Shown piece after piece: positions 1 to 9,155 of a stretch of 64,000 bases of DNA. The stretch's first letter is position 1. Each line of letters begins with the position of its first letter. The stretch is from Hahellaceae bacterium. GTDB lineage: Bacteria; Pseudomonadota; Gammaproteobacteria; Pseudomonadales; Oleiphilaceae. The position numbers were made by a program, and so were the translations under genes. The stretch spans positions 434,001 through 498,000 of the forward strand of contig JADJWY010000008.1 of assembly GCA_016716085.1 (NCBI GenBank), written 5' to 3'. Under the pieces are notes generated by a model. It worked only from the letters and a program-made list of their open reading frames with translations, was not told the origin of the DNA and made no database searches.

Positions 1-2
1 GC

Positions 3-647
3 GGCCATTCACGATTTAACGATAGCTGTGTCTGGGCAGACAAAGTGCGCCAGGTTCCGAGGTATCGCTTTTCGGGGCCCCTTCACTATATGAATGTGCC
101 ACGGGGCAATGCTCGGTTGGGCGCATCGGCCGAGTGTGATGACTGCATTCTGGAGGCCTTACGGGAAATGCGTAAAATTGCGGTGGGGACGCCCTCGAAA
201 CGCTATCAAACGACGCAGGCTGAAGCCTTGCTGATGCTGGCACATCTGCTTGGTGATCTGCACCAGCCACTGCATGTCGGATTTGCTGACGATAAGGGAG
301 GCAATGCCATTAACCTGAGCGTCAACGGAAAGCCCTGGTCGCTTCATGGGCTGTGGGACAATGCACTACCGCGCAGGGTGACCGGGCGAAACTGGCAGGT
401 CACGGCACGGCGGTGGCAGGCAGAAATTACCGATGAACAACGGCAACACTGGTCGGCGGGTAATGAAACACGCTGGGCGGAAGAGTCCTTCCAGCTCACG
501 CGTGAAATCTACACCCGTTTGCCCGAAAACGGGCGGGTCGATGATAGTTGGTTGAACCAATACAACGACCCGGTGCGAGAGCAATTGCTGAAGGCGGCCG
601 TACGACTGGGTGTCGAGCTCAAGGCACTATTGGGTCACGGGCAGTAG
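3..647 (+). CDS. S1/P1 nuclease family protein, 5'-truncated by window edge
   Basis: This is the C-terminal part of a zinc-dependent S1/P1-type nuclease, an exported phosphodiesterase that cleaves single-stranded nucleic acid. The frame is open from the first bases of the window, so the start lies upstream; an internal GTG at 45 is unlikely to be the true start because conserved WAD and LHY-N-P motifs precede or straddle it. Visible family motifs are HLLGDLHQPLHVG (about nt 240-281) and HGLWDN (about nt 345-362), which supply histidine and aspartate metal ligands. The C-terminus overlaps the 3' end of the convergent hemH by 29 bases. The family assignment is good; substrate and signal peptide cannot be judged from this fragment. 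Confidence 0.85.
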   Translation, partial: GHSRFNDSCVWADKVRQVPRYRFSGPLHYMNVPRGNARLGASAECDDCILEALREMRKIAVGTPSKRYQTTQAEALLMLAHLLGDLHQPLHVGFADDKGGNAINLSVNGKPWSLHGLWDNALPRRVTGRNWQVTARRWQAEITDEQRQHWSAGNETRWAEESFQLTREIYTRLPENGRVDDSWLNQYNDPVREQLLKAAVRLGVELKALLGHGQ

Positions 648-1719
648 ACCTCATGGCATCAAATTGTTCTGCACTGGCCTGTCGCAAGGTATCCCAGCCT
701 GTCAGGTTGCGCCGAATCAACGCGTCGAGCGCCCGGATATGCGCGCTCTCCGTGTTCAGGGCGGGAATGTAGACAAAGCGTTTACCGCCCGCCTCCAGGA
801 AGATTTCCCGATTTTCATCATCGATCTCTTCCAATGTCTCCAGGCAGTCTGCCGCGAATCCCGGGCAGAATACACTGACCGCCTCGACCTGTTTGCCGAG
901 GTTTTTCAGCGTTTCATCGGTATAGGGTTGCAGCCAGGGCTCCCGCCCAAAGCGGGACTGAAAGGTGGTTTTCCAGGTGCCCTCTGGAAGAGCAAGCTTT
1001 TCCGCAATCAACCGCGAGGTTTTGTGGCATTCACAGAAATAGGGGTCTCCGGCTTTGAAATAGCGTTCCGGAATACCGTGATAAGAAAACAGGAGCGTGT
1101 CAGGCTTACCATCATGCTTAAAGCTCTCCCGGATGCGGTCGGCACAGGCGTCAATGTAGTCGGGATGATCGTGGTAGTGTGTCAGAAAACGTAACTCCGG
1201 GAGCCGACGGAATTTTTTCAGCACATCAACAACACGATCGAAGACGCTGGCCGTGGTCGTAGCGGAATATTGCGGATAGAGTGGCACGATCAACAGGCGA
1301 CTGACACCGTCTTCCAGCATGCGCGTAATCACGTGTTCAATTGAGGGGTTGCCGTAACGCATGGCGTATTCGACCACCAGCTCAGGGCTATTCGGGCCGA
1401 GAGGATTGGCTTTGACTAATTTGCCCAGGGCACGGGTCTGATCGGCCGTGATTTGCGTCAGTGGCGAGCCGTGTTCCTGCCAGATGGAGGCGTATTTTCG
1501 GGCGCTACGGGCGGGCCGGAAGCGCAAAATGATGCCATGGAGAACCAGCCACCAAAGCAGCCTGGGCACTTCTACAATGCGGGGGTCCCAGAGAAATTCA
1601 GCCAGGTAACGTCTGACGGATGCCGTGTCGGGGTTGTCGGGAGAGCCCAGATTGATGAGCAGGACGCCATTTTTTTCCGGGGTGCTATGCGAGTAGGATG
1701 TTTGGCCGGTATATTGCAT
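619..1719 (-). CDS. hemH: Ferrochelatase HemH
   Basis: Ferrochelatase inserts Fe(II) into protoporphyrin IX, the last step of protoheme synthesis, at the cytoplasmic face of the membrane. The 366-residue product has the expected length. It opens with the family signature GVLLINLGSPD (about residues 18-28), carries LLIVPLYPQYSATT in the middle, and has FSYHGIPERY with the presumed metal-binding histidine at residue 214. A later FQSRFGREPWLQPYT block is also typical. It is transcribed towards the nuclease gene and away from the glycogen cluster, sharing an 88-base divergent intergenic region with the PhK-like gene. Confidence 0.96.
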   Translation of the reverse strand: MQYTGQTSYSHSTPEKNGVLLINLGSPDNPDTASVRRYLAEFLWDPRIVEVPRLLWWLVLHGIILRFRPARSARKYASIWQEHGSPLTQITADQTRALGKLVKANPLGPNSPELVVEYAMRYGNPSIEHVITRMLEDGVSRLLIVPLYPQYSATTTASVFDRVVDVLKKFRRLPELRFLTHYHDHPDYIDACADRIRESFKHDGKPDTLLFSYHGIPERYFKAGDPYFCECHKTSRLIAEKLALPEGTWKTTFQSRFGREPWLQPYTDETLKNLGKQVEAVSVFCPGFAADCLETLEEIDDENREIFLEAGGKRFVYIPALNTESAHIRALDALIRRNLTGWDTLRQASAEQFDAMRSTARDPIVP

Positions 1720-1807
1720 TGAAGATCGTTGGATTGCCTCTCAGCTGAAGATAAGTCGATTCCTATCTTACGTTGCCAATTTAACTTTTGTCTAAAAGGA
1801 ATTCTCC

Positions 1808-4800
1808 ATGCAGGCCAAAAGCTCCCTGGATATGCTTTATCAGCAGGTACAGGAGATTATTCTTTCGCGTCAGCATCCCGTGACAGGGCTGCTCCCTGCC
1901 AGCACAGCAAATACGGTTCATGGTAACTACCAGGATGCGTGGGTCCGCGATAATGTTTACTCCATTGTCTGTGCCTGGGCGGTGGCGCTGGCCTGTCGGC
2001 GCCAGGGGCAGACGGAGCGACAGGACCGTCTGTCGCAGGCCACGATTAAGCTCATGCGGGGGCTGCTCCAGTCCATGATGCGCCAGGCGGCCAAGGTGGA
2101 GCGCTTCAAGCGAACTCAAAACCGGCTGGATGCGCTGCACGCAAAGTACGACACGGCCACGGGCCTTGAAGTTGTGGCAGATGATGCCTGGGGACATCTG
2201 CAGCTTGATGCGACCTCATTATTTCTGCTGATGCTTGCGCAGATGACACGCTCCGGGCTTCGCATCGTCACCACGCTGGATGAAGTTGAGTTTGTTCAGA
2301 ATCTGATTTACTACATTTCGACGGCCTACCGCACCCCCGACTACGGGATTTGGGAGCGAGGCAATAAAATCAATGATGGCAAAACCGAAATTAATGCCAG
2401 CTCCCTCGGTATGGCTAAATCAGCGCTTCTGGCACTTGATGGCCTGAACCTTTTCGGTGCAGAGGGCTCCCAGGAAGCCATTGCGCACGTGATTGGTGAT
2501 GCGGTGTCCCATGCCCGCACGACGCTGGCAACCTTGCTACCCCGTGAGTCACTGTCCAAGGAAGTTGATGCCGCGTTGTTGTCCGTAATCGGTTTTCCAG
2601 CCTTTGCGGTGGGAGATGAAGAGCGTGTCAGGCTGACCCGGGCTGAAATACTTGCAAAACTGAGTGGCCGCTATGGCTGCAAACGCTTTCTCCTGGATGG
2701 TCACCAGACAGCGTTGGAAGATACCAGTCGCGTTCACTATGAGCACTCTGAATTGGTTAACTTCGAAAATATTGAATCAGAGTGGCCCCTGTTTTTCTGT
2801 TACCTCTACCTCAATGCCCTGTTTGACGGGGATGCCACTGAGGTGGCGATTTATCGGGCGCGTCTTGATGCGTTAACGGTTGACGTCGAAGGACGAAAGC
2901 TGTTGCCTGAACTCTACTTCGTGCCGCGTGATCAGGTTGAAGCCGAAAAAGCGCATCCTGGCTCACAAACCCGTATGGCAAACGAGAACGTACCGCTGGT
3001 CTGGGCGCAAAGTTTATATATCACCGGGCAACTCCTGGATGAAGGGTGGCTGGTTCCTGATGACCTGGATCCCGTGGGTATTCGCCAGCGTCGGTCCGGC
3101 AATAATGAAACCCAGATGGCGCTCGTGGTCCTGGCGGAGAGTGAAGCCACCAAAACACGACTCGCTGAATCTGGGGTGATCGCAGAGAGTCTGGACGAGA
3201 TAGGGGAATACCGCGTGATTGCTGCCCCCCACCTGGTCGATGTTTACACCCAGGTGGGGGCAAACGCGATGCTCGGATTAACCGGTAGACCGGTGCGTAG
3301 CTTGCAGAGTTTGACCACCTCGCAAACCTATCGGATCAACGGCGTGCCTTATCTCTCGCTTTCCTGGATACAGAGCCGCGAGAACGACTATCGCTTGCAT
3401 GATGCGGTGATGGTGAGAGCGCTCCTGCGGCGAGAGATTGGCTATATCCTCCAGCATTGGTTTTACCCGGAGGTGGCCGTTTTTACCTTCCTGGTGACGG
3501 ATAGTCTGGCCAGTGCACAGAGTTCAGAAGAACTGTTCGAGGTTTTGCGAGGCTTTCAGTTGCGAGCCCAGTCCATCAAAGTGGGGTATGCTTCCGCAAA
3601 TTTGGCGATGCGCGCATCCCGCTGCAATCTGATCGAAATCCCTGGCTTGTGTGTGGTGCCTTTTACCCATCCGTCCCGGCGACCTCGCAACATCGAAGAG
3701 AATGTTCAATTCATGACGCGGCTCAAGCGTTTGGCGCGGGAGAAAATGCCACAATTGCTGAAGGAAGAACTGGGGCATTATGGTTTTGAGTTACAGAGCG
3801 AACAACGTGAGGTCCTGTTTAGCCTGGCGCTGGCGTCTCAGAACTGGTGGCTGGTTCGTTATTGCATGAAGGAATCCGCGCAGGAGCAGGGTGATTTAGC
3901 GGAGGCGATAACCTGGATCACGGCGCGCCATATCACCATTGTTGTGGGGGAACCGAGCCGTTCACTGCGCATAGATTCGCTATTTGACGGAGATGTTCAT
4001 CGGGCGGAACTGACCCGTTTGTTGGCGAATCCGGTTGAGCGGGCGCTGGTGCAAGAGTTGTTGGTCTCGATCAGTAGCCTGGTGCGTACCGAACCCGTTT
4101 ACTTTGAAGGCGTCAGAACACTTGAGCTGCATCGCGTGATGGAAGCGTTGCTCCCGGTGGACGAGCGGACTGAGCATCTGAGTCGGCAACGCCTGATTGA
4201 TCAATTGGGAACCCTCTCGCCGGGTGAGATCTCGCAGCGAACAGTTAGCCTGCTTTCGACACAACGGGCCTTGTACCAGCAAGAAATTGAAACCCACTTT
4301 ACCTTTACCGGAGGTGGCGGTGAAAAAAACGATGCTCGCCGGCAGTTAGCTGAATCAACCGACTGGCTTGAGTGGCGTCATGCCAGGGGATTGATGCCCC
4401 GGTTCGACGCGACCTTTCTGAGAGCGGTGTGGAAAAGCCTGGCGCACTGTAGCATCATTGAGTTTTCGGATGCAGCAATCCGGGGCAGCACGTTGCATTG
4501 TGAGCCCGTGCGCAGCTCCATGACGGCAGGAGAGGAAGGATTCGCTCAATTGATAGACGGACTGATTGGACATGCGCATCCTCCTTATTTTCGCACCGCC
4601 TGCGTAGAAGTGCTGGATGCATTGGCGGGCGTTTGCATGAGTCATCGTGACGCCCACTTTCCTCAGCCCCTGGTGCTGGCGGAGATTCTTGAGGCCGCGG
4701 CATTGCGGCATGAAGGTGCCATGGACGTCCAGGAGGGACACAGTCGTTTTCTGGACCTTTTTCTGGAGGTTCATCCAGATCGGGTTCGGCAGATGATACA

Positions 4801-4837
4801 GGAAGAATTAATAAACAGAATGAGTAGGCATGCCTGA
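1808..4837 (+). CDS. Phosphorylase-kinase alpha/beta-like (GH15-related) protein of a glycogen cluster
   Basis: The 1009-residue protein resembles the regulatory alpha/beta subunits of eukaryotic phosphorylase kinase, which carry a glucoamylase-like (GH15) (alpha/alpha)6 domain. Visible matches are the N-terminal block with VRDNVYSIVCAWAVALA (about residues 44-61), FENIESEWPLFFCYLYLNALF from residue 319, and the later run with ELYFVPRDQVEAE, WAQSLYITGQLLDEGWL and DP. There is no signal peptide, so it is probably cytoplasmic. The ATG follows an AAGGA at 8 bases. It overlaps glgB by 8 bases and so is translationally coupled to it. No protein-kinase catalytic gene or glycogen phosphorylase is present in the window. 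Whether it hydrolyses alpha-glucan, binds glycogen or regulates another enzyme cannot be told from the sequence. Confidence 0.85.
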   Translation: MQAKSSLDMLYQQVQEIILSRQHPVTGLLPASTANTVHGNYQDAWVRDNVYSIVCAWAVALACRRQGQTERQDRLSQATIKLMRGLLQSMMRQAAKVERFKRTQNRLDALHAKYDTATGLEVVADDAWGHLQLDATSLFLLMLAQMTRSGLRIVTTLDEVEFVQNLIYYISTAYRTPDYGIWERGNKINDGKTEINASSLGMAKSALLALDGLNLFGAEGSQEAIAHVIGDAVSHARTTLATLLPRESLSKEVDAALLSVIGFPAFAVGDEERVRLTRAEILAKLSGRYGCKRFLLDGHQTALEDTSRVHYEHSELVNFENIESEWPLFFCYLYLNALFDGDATEVAIYRARLDALTVDVEGRKLLPELYFVPRDQVEAEKAHPGSQTRMANENVPLVWAQSLYITGQLLDEGWLVPDDLDPVGIRQRRSGNNETQMALVVLAESEATKTRLAESGVIAESLDEIGEYRVIAAPHLVDVYTQVGANAMLGLTGRPVRSLQSLTTSQTYRINGVPYLSLSWIQSRENDYRLHDAVMVRALLRREIGYILQHWFYPEVAVFTFLVTDSLASAQSSEELFEVLRGFQLRAQSIKVGYASANLAMRASRCNLIEIPGLCVVPFTHPSRRPRNIEENVQFMTRLKRLAREKMPQLLKEELGHYGFELQSEQREVLFSLALASQNWWLVRYCMKESAQEQGDLAEAITWITARHITIVVGEPSRSLRIDSLFDGDVHRAELTRLLANPVERALVQELLVSISSLVRTEPVYFEGVRTLELHRVMEALLPVDERTEHLSRQRLIDQLGTLSPGEISQRTVSLLSTQRALYQQEIETHFTFTGGGGEKNDARRQLAESTDWLEWRHARGLMPRFDATFLRAVWKSLAHCSIIEFSDAAIRGSTLHCEPVRSSMTAGEEGFAQLIDGLIGHAHPPYFRTACVEVLDALAGVCMSHRDAHFPQPLVLAEILEAAALRHEGAMDVQEGHSRFLDLFLEVHPDRVRQMIQEELINRMSRHA

Positions 4838-7007
4838 ACTTAAAACCTTAGTTGAAGACCTGAATAAGGCGCGGGTTGCGCTGCCTTTTGATCATCTGGG
4901 ATGCCAGGCACGCACCCAGTCTTATGAACTGCGGGCCTGGTTTCCAGGCGCGATACAGGTGCGACGTCTCGATTGGCTCAACGACCATCCCTCCGATCTT
5001 CTGGCGTCAGTAGGAGGCAGCGGGCTTTTCACGAGGCAGCTTGATGAGGTGCGATTCCAACCTTATCTGTGCCGCTATGAGGTGACCTATCCCTCGGGCA
5101 CTTACACTAAAATGGATCCTTACCTGCTGAGCGAACTGGCCTTTCGGGATTTTGCTCACGATGGCGCGACGCTTTACAAAAATCTGGGGGCGCATGCGGT
5201 CGAAATTGAATTCTATGGCCGGACGCTGCGAGGGGTAAGATTTGCGGTGTTTGCCCCCCATGCGCGCAGCGTTTCGGTAGTCGGTGATTTCAATCAGTGG
5301 GATGGCCGTCTGCACCCCATGGGCGCGAGCGGTGACGGTATATGGCGTTTATTCCTGCCCGAGATTGAAATTGGGCAGGCGTATAAGTTCGAGATTCATA
5401 CCCAGCAGGGTGATTCGCTTCCGCATAAGACCGATCCCTTTGGCTTTTATATCGATCAGTTTCCCTCGTTTGCCAGTCGCGTTTTCGATCATACGGCGTA
5501 CGAGTGGCAAGATGAAAAATGGCGTCAGCAACCTGCCGTCGATCTCCTGACGCAGCCCGTGAATATTTATGAGGTTCATCTCGGCTCCTGGCGTTGGCAT
5601 GAAGGGCGCCCTATGAGCTATCGCGAGCTGGCGGACACCTTGGTGCCCTACGTGTGCAGGATGGGCTATACCCATATCGAATTACTGCCTGTCTCCGAGC
5701 ATCCATTCACGGGTTCCTGGGGGTACCAGCCGGTCGGATTGTTTGCCAGCACTAGTCGTTTTGGTTCGCCCGATGATTTTAAATTTTTCGTCGATTGCTG
5801 CCACCAGGCCGGCATCGGCGTGATTATGGACTGGGTTCCGGCGCATTTTCCGGCCGATGGCCACGGCCTCGCCAACTTTGATGGTACCCCCTTATACGAA
5901 TACCCAGATCCGCGCAAAGGCTGGCATCCGGAGTGGAACTCGCTGATTTACGACTATGGTCGTGAGCATGTTTGTCAGTATCTCATCAGCAATGCGATGT
6001 TCTGGCTGGATTATTTTCATATTGATGGGCTGCGGGTCGATGCCGTCGCGTCAATGTTATACCTGGATTACTCACGGCGGGCCGGTGAATGGATTCCCAA
6101 TGCTGAAGGCGGGAATCACAACCTGGAGGCCATTGCCTTTTTGAAGCGCCTCAATGAAACGCTCTACCTTAATCATCCGCGGGCGGTCACCATCGCGGAG
6201 GAATCTACCGCCTTCCCGGGCGTTTCCAAACCCACCTTTGATGGAGGACTGGGCTTTGGTTTCAAGTGGAACATGGGGTGGATGAACGACACGCTCAGCT
6301 ATATGGGGCGAGATCACATTTATCGGCGTTATCATCACAACGCTTTAACCTTTGGCATGATGTACGCTTACTCCGAGCACTTCATTCTGCCAATTTCCCA
6401 TGATGAAGTGGTCCATGGAAAGCGTTCGCTGGTTGAGAAAATGCCGGGCGATGACTGGCAGCGTTTCGCAAATTTACGTGCGTTTACCGGTTATCAGTTG
6501 ACGCATCCCGGTAAAAAACTCAGTTTCATGGGGAGTGAGTTTGGGCAGTACCGTGAATGGAATTACCAGCAGTCGCTGGACTGGCATTTGCTCGATAACC
6601 CCCTGAATCGTGGCCAGCAACACTTTACGGAAGACCTCAATCAGGTCTATCGGAATGAGCCCGCGCTGTGGCAGAAAGACTACAGCTCTGAAGGTTTTAC
6701 CTGGCTGATGGCGGATGACGATCAGAACAGTGTACTGGGGTATGTGCGCTACGCGAACGACTGGAGAAATCATCTCATCGTATTGGTTAACCTGACGCCG
6801 GTGCCGCGCGTGGGTTATCGTATTGGTGCACCGTTGGCGGGCACTTACCGGATGATCCTTAACTCAGATGACCCTCGCTATGGTGGCAGTGGCTATGCCG
6901 TCGCGAATACGATCCACTCCGATGCACGGCCACTGCATCATCAGGCGCAGTCGCTGGTCCTGAATATTCCTCCATTGGCCTGTGTCATACTGAAACCGGG
7001 TATTTAA
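4830..7007 (+). CDS. glgB: 1,4-alpha-glucan branching enzyme GlgB
   Basis: GlgB creates alpha-1,6 branches in glycogen by cutting and transferring alpha-1,4 chains (GH13). The 725-residue length is typical. An N-terminal beta-sandwich and a CBM48 module (VRFAVFAPHARSVSVVGDFNQW, about residues 135-156) precede the catalytic barrel. Catalytic residues are recognisable: the presumed nucleophile D404 in GLRVDAV, acid/base E457 in TIAEEST, and D525 in HDEVVHGK, each one position before the E. coli residues 405/458/526. The ATG lies inside the end of the upstream PhK-like gene; glgX follows after 39 bases, giving one + strand transcription unit. Confidence 0.97.
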   Translation: MPELKTLVEDLNKARVALPFDHLGCQARTQSYELRAWFPGAIQVRRLDWLNDHPSDLLASVGGSGLFTRQLDEVRFQPYLCRYEVTYPSGTYTKMDPYLLSELAFRDFAHDGATLYKNLGAHAVEIEFYGRTLRGVRFAVFAPHARSVSVVGDFNQWDGRLHPMGASGDGIWRLFLPEIEIGQAYKFEIHTQQGDSLPHKTDPFGFYIDQFPSFASRVFDHTAYEWQDEKWRQQPAVDLLTQPVNIYEVHLGSWRWHEGRPMSYRELADTLVPYVCRMGYTHIELLPVSEHPFTGSWGYQPVGLFASTSRFGSPDDFKFFVDCCHQAGIGVIMDWVPAHFPADGHGLANFDGTPLYEYPDPRKGWHPEWNSLIYDYGREHVCQYLISNAMFWLDYFHIDGLRVDAVASMLYLDYSRRAGEWIPNAEGGNHNLEAIAFLKRLNETLYLNHPRAVTIAEESTAFPGVSKPTFDGGLGFGFKWNMGWMNDTLSYMGRDHIYRRYHHNALTFGMMYAYSEHFILPISHDEVVHGKRSLVEKMPGDDWQRFANLRAFTGYQLTHPGKKLSFMGSEFGQYREWNYQQSLDWHLLDNPLNRGQQHFTEDLNQVYRNEPALWQKDYSSEGFTWLMADDDQNSVLGYVRYANDWRNHLIVLVNLTPVPRVGYRIGAPLAGTYRMILNSDDPRYGGSGYAVANTIHSDARPLHHQAQSLVLNIPPLACVILKPGI

Positions 7008-7046
7008 CCGCCCCAAAACAACTTAGACGACAGGCGAGACGCTCAT

Positions 7047-9155
7047 ATGACCACCAAGGCAGAGTCAACTCCCTTCCAGGCGACGCTGAATCAATTTCAT
7101 GGCCAGCCCCCTTTGGGGGCGACCCTGGGGGACTCAGGCTGCACCTTTGCGGTGAGTAGCGCACATGCCAGCGCAATCTGGCTTTGTCTGTTTGACGAAA
7201 CGGGAGATGAAACCGGACGGTTTCCGCTCGATCAGCGGGTGGGTAATTTATGGTTTACCGTCTTGCAGGACATCAAGGCAGGGCAACATTATGGCTACCG
7301 CGTGGAGGGTCCCAACCCCGGCTTGCCCGGTGCCTGCTTCAATCCTGACAAACTGCTGATCGATCCCTACGCGCGCGCGTTGAGCGGCACGCTGGAATGG
7401 GACAATCGCCTCTACTGGACTGGGCATTATGCAAACGAAGATTCTGCTGCAGTAGTCCCGAAAAGCGTCGTGACAGATCAGCACTTTGATTGGCAGGGTG
7501 TCGAAAAGCCTCGCCACTCCGCGCTTAATCGGGTGATCTATGAACTTCACGTAAAAGGGTTCACCCAGTGTCATCCAGATGTGCCGGCGTCACTGCGGGG
7601 CACCTACCTGGGACTCTGTCATCCGGCGGTCATTGACTACCTGCGTAGCCTGCATGTCACCACCCTCCAGCTCATGCCCTGCATGGCGTTCATGACGGAA
7701 GGGCGCCTGAAAGAGATGGGGCTCTCTAATTACTGGGGTTACAACCCTGTTAATTTCTTTGCCCCGGACTGGCGTTATGCCGTTGCAGACCCGGTGTCTG
7801 AATTCAAGACGATGGTGCGAACCTTACATCAGGCCGGTTTTGAAGTAATTCTGGATGTGGTCTACAACCATACGGCAGAGGGAGACCTGGAAGGCGGCAT
7901 GTTTTCCTTCAAGGGCTTTGACAGTCTCCATTACTATCGCTACACCCCGGACCGCCGGCAATTACTGAACTACTCAGGCTGCGGCAACAGTCTGCGGGTG
8001 GAATACCCGGATGTTTTGCAGCTGGTCATGGACAGTCTGCGTTATTGGCTTCAGGACATGCAGCTCGACGGTTTCCGCTTTGATCTGGCGGCAAGTCTGG
8101 GGCGTGAAGAGATGTTCCACGGTGCTATTCAATTTAATCCTCAGGCGCGTTTTTTCGCGGCCGTGTGTCAGGATCCGGTTCTACGCAATGCGATTCTTGT
8201 TGCCGAGCCCTGGGATGTCGGCGAAAACGGCTATCAGATGGGTGCCTTTCCTCCCAACTGGATCGAGATCAATGATCGGTTTCGGGACGGCGTTCGGGCC
8301 TTTTGGCGCGGGGACCGGGTGGGCGTGGCAGAATTCGCGACGCGCCTGATGGGGTCGCGCGATATTTTTTCCAAGAGCATCCGACCCATGATTGCCTCAG
8401 TCAATCATGTTACCTGCCACGACGGGTTTACGTTGGAAGACCTGGTCTCCTATCGACGGCGCCACAATGAGAGCAATGGCGAGGAGGGCAGGGATGGTCA
8501 CGGTCACAATCTCAGCTGTAACCATGGCGAAGAGGGACCGACGGATGACCCTGAGGTTCTGGCAAAACGCTTGCAGCACAAGCGCAACCTGATGGGCACC
8601 CTGATATTGGCGCGGGGCACGCCGCACGTTCTGGCAGGTGATGAGCGGGGGCGTACCCAACATGGGAATAACAACGCCTACTGCCATGATAATGAAACGT
8701 CCTGGGTTGACTGGTCCCCCTTAACGCCCTATCAGGAGGAATTTTTTGCCTTTACCACGGAAGTACTGCGCTTACGAAAACTGTATGGGTCGATAAACCA
8801 TCTGTTTTTGGCGGATGAAACCTTTTTCGGCATCCATGAGATCCATCGCGTCACCTGGATGAGCAAAGACGGATTGGCAATGTCCCATTCGCAATGGCAC
8901 AACCTGGAGCAGAAGTTCGTGGCCTTGACCCTGGAGCCCTCCCCGGATTCACAGGAGCCTCGCCATCATTGGTTGGTTCTGGTCAACGGCAGCGCCGAAG
9001 ATGTTCATTTCAGAATGCCAGAAGAGTGGTTGGGCGCCGCCTGGGGATGCGTACTCAATAGCTCGGGTGTCTGCCCGGTCGGCGTCATGGATGAGCAAGG
9101 CATGCTGGTGAAGGCACTCAGCATGTGCCTCTGGCATGCGGGGGCGCCGTTATAG
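7047..9155 (+). CDS. glgX: Glycogen debranching enzyme GlgX
   Basis: GlgX hydrolyses alpha-1,6 linkages of phosphorylase-limit glycogen (isoamylase-type GH13). The 702-residue product has the N-terminal CBM48-like region starting HGQPPLGATLGDSGCTFAVSS, then NRVIYELHVKGFT, DVVYNHTAEG, LDGFRFDLAASLGR with presumed nucleophile D346, ILVAEPWDVG with acid/base E387, and VNHVTCHDGFTLEDLVSY. The motif order and lengths fit GlgX/TreX. Its stop overlaps the end of the oppositely oriented glgC by 6 bases. It is the third gene of the + strand glycogen unit and the last before the strand switch. Confidence 0.94.
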   Translation: MTTKAESTPFQATLNQFHGQPPLGATLGDSGCTFAVSSAHASAIWLCLFDETGDETGRFPLDQRVGNLWFTVLQDIKAGQHYGYRVEGPNPGLPGACFNPDKLLIDPYARALSGTLEWDNRLYWTGHYANEDSAAVVPKSVVTDQHFDWQGVEKPRHSALNRVIYELHVKGFTQCHPDVPASLRGTYLGLCHPAVIDYLRSLHVTTLQLMPCMAFMTEGRLKEMGLSNYWGYNPVNFFAPDWRYAVADPVSEFKTMVRTLHQAGFEVILDVVYNHTAEGDLEGGMFSFKGFDSLHYYRYTPDRRQLLNYSGCGNSLRVEYPDVLQLVMDSLRYWLQDMQLDGFRFDLAASLGREEMFHGAIQFNPQARFFAAVCQDPVLRNAILVAEPWDVGENGYQMGAFPPNWIEINDRFRDGVRAFWRGDRVGVAEFATRLMGSRDIFSKSIRPMIASVNHVTCHDGFTLEDLVSYRRRHNESNGEEGRDGHGHNLSCNHGEEGPTDDPEVLAKRLQHKRNLMGTLILARGTPHVLAGDERGRTQHGNNNAYCHDNETSWVDWSPLTPYQEEFFAFTTEVLRLRKLYGSINHLFLADETFFGIHEIHRVTWMSKDGLAMSHSQWHNLEQKFVALTLEPSPDSQEPRHHWLVLVNGSAEDVHFRMPEEWLGAAWGCVLNSSGVCPVGVMDEQGMLVKALSMCLWHAGAPL

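Noticed and set aside
610..1194. Long open frame on the + strand inside hemH.
   Set aside because: It is antisense to conserved ferrochelatase motifs and lacks any family signature.
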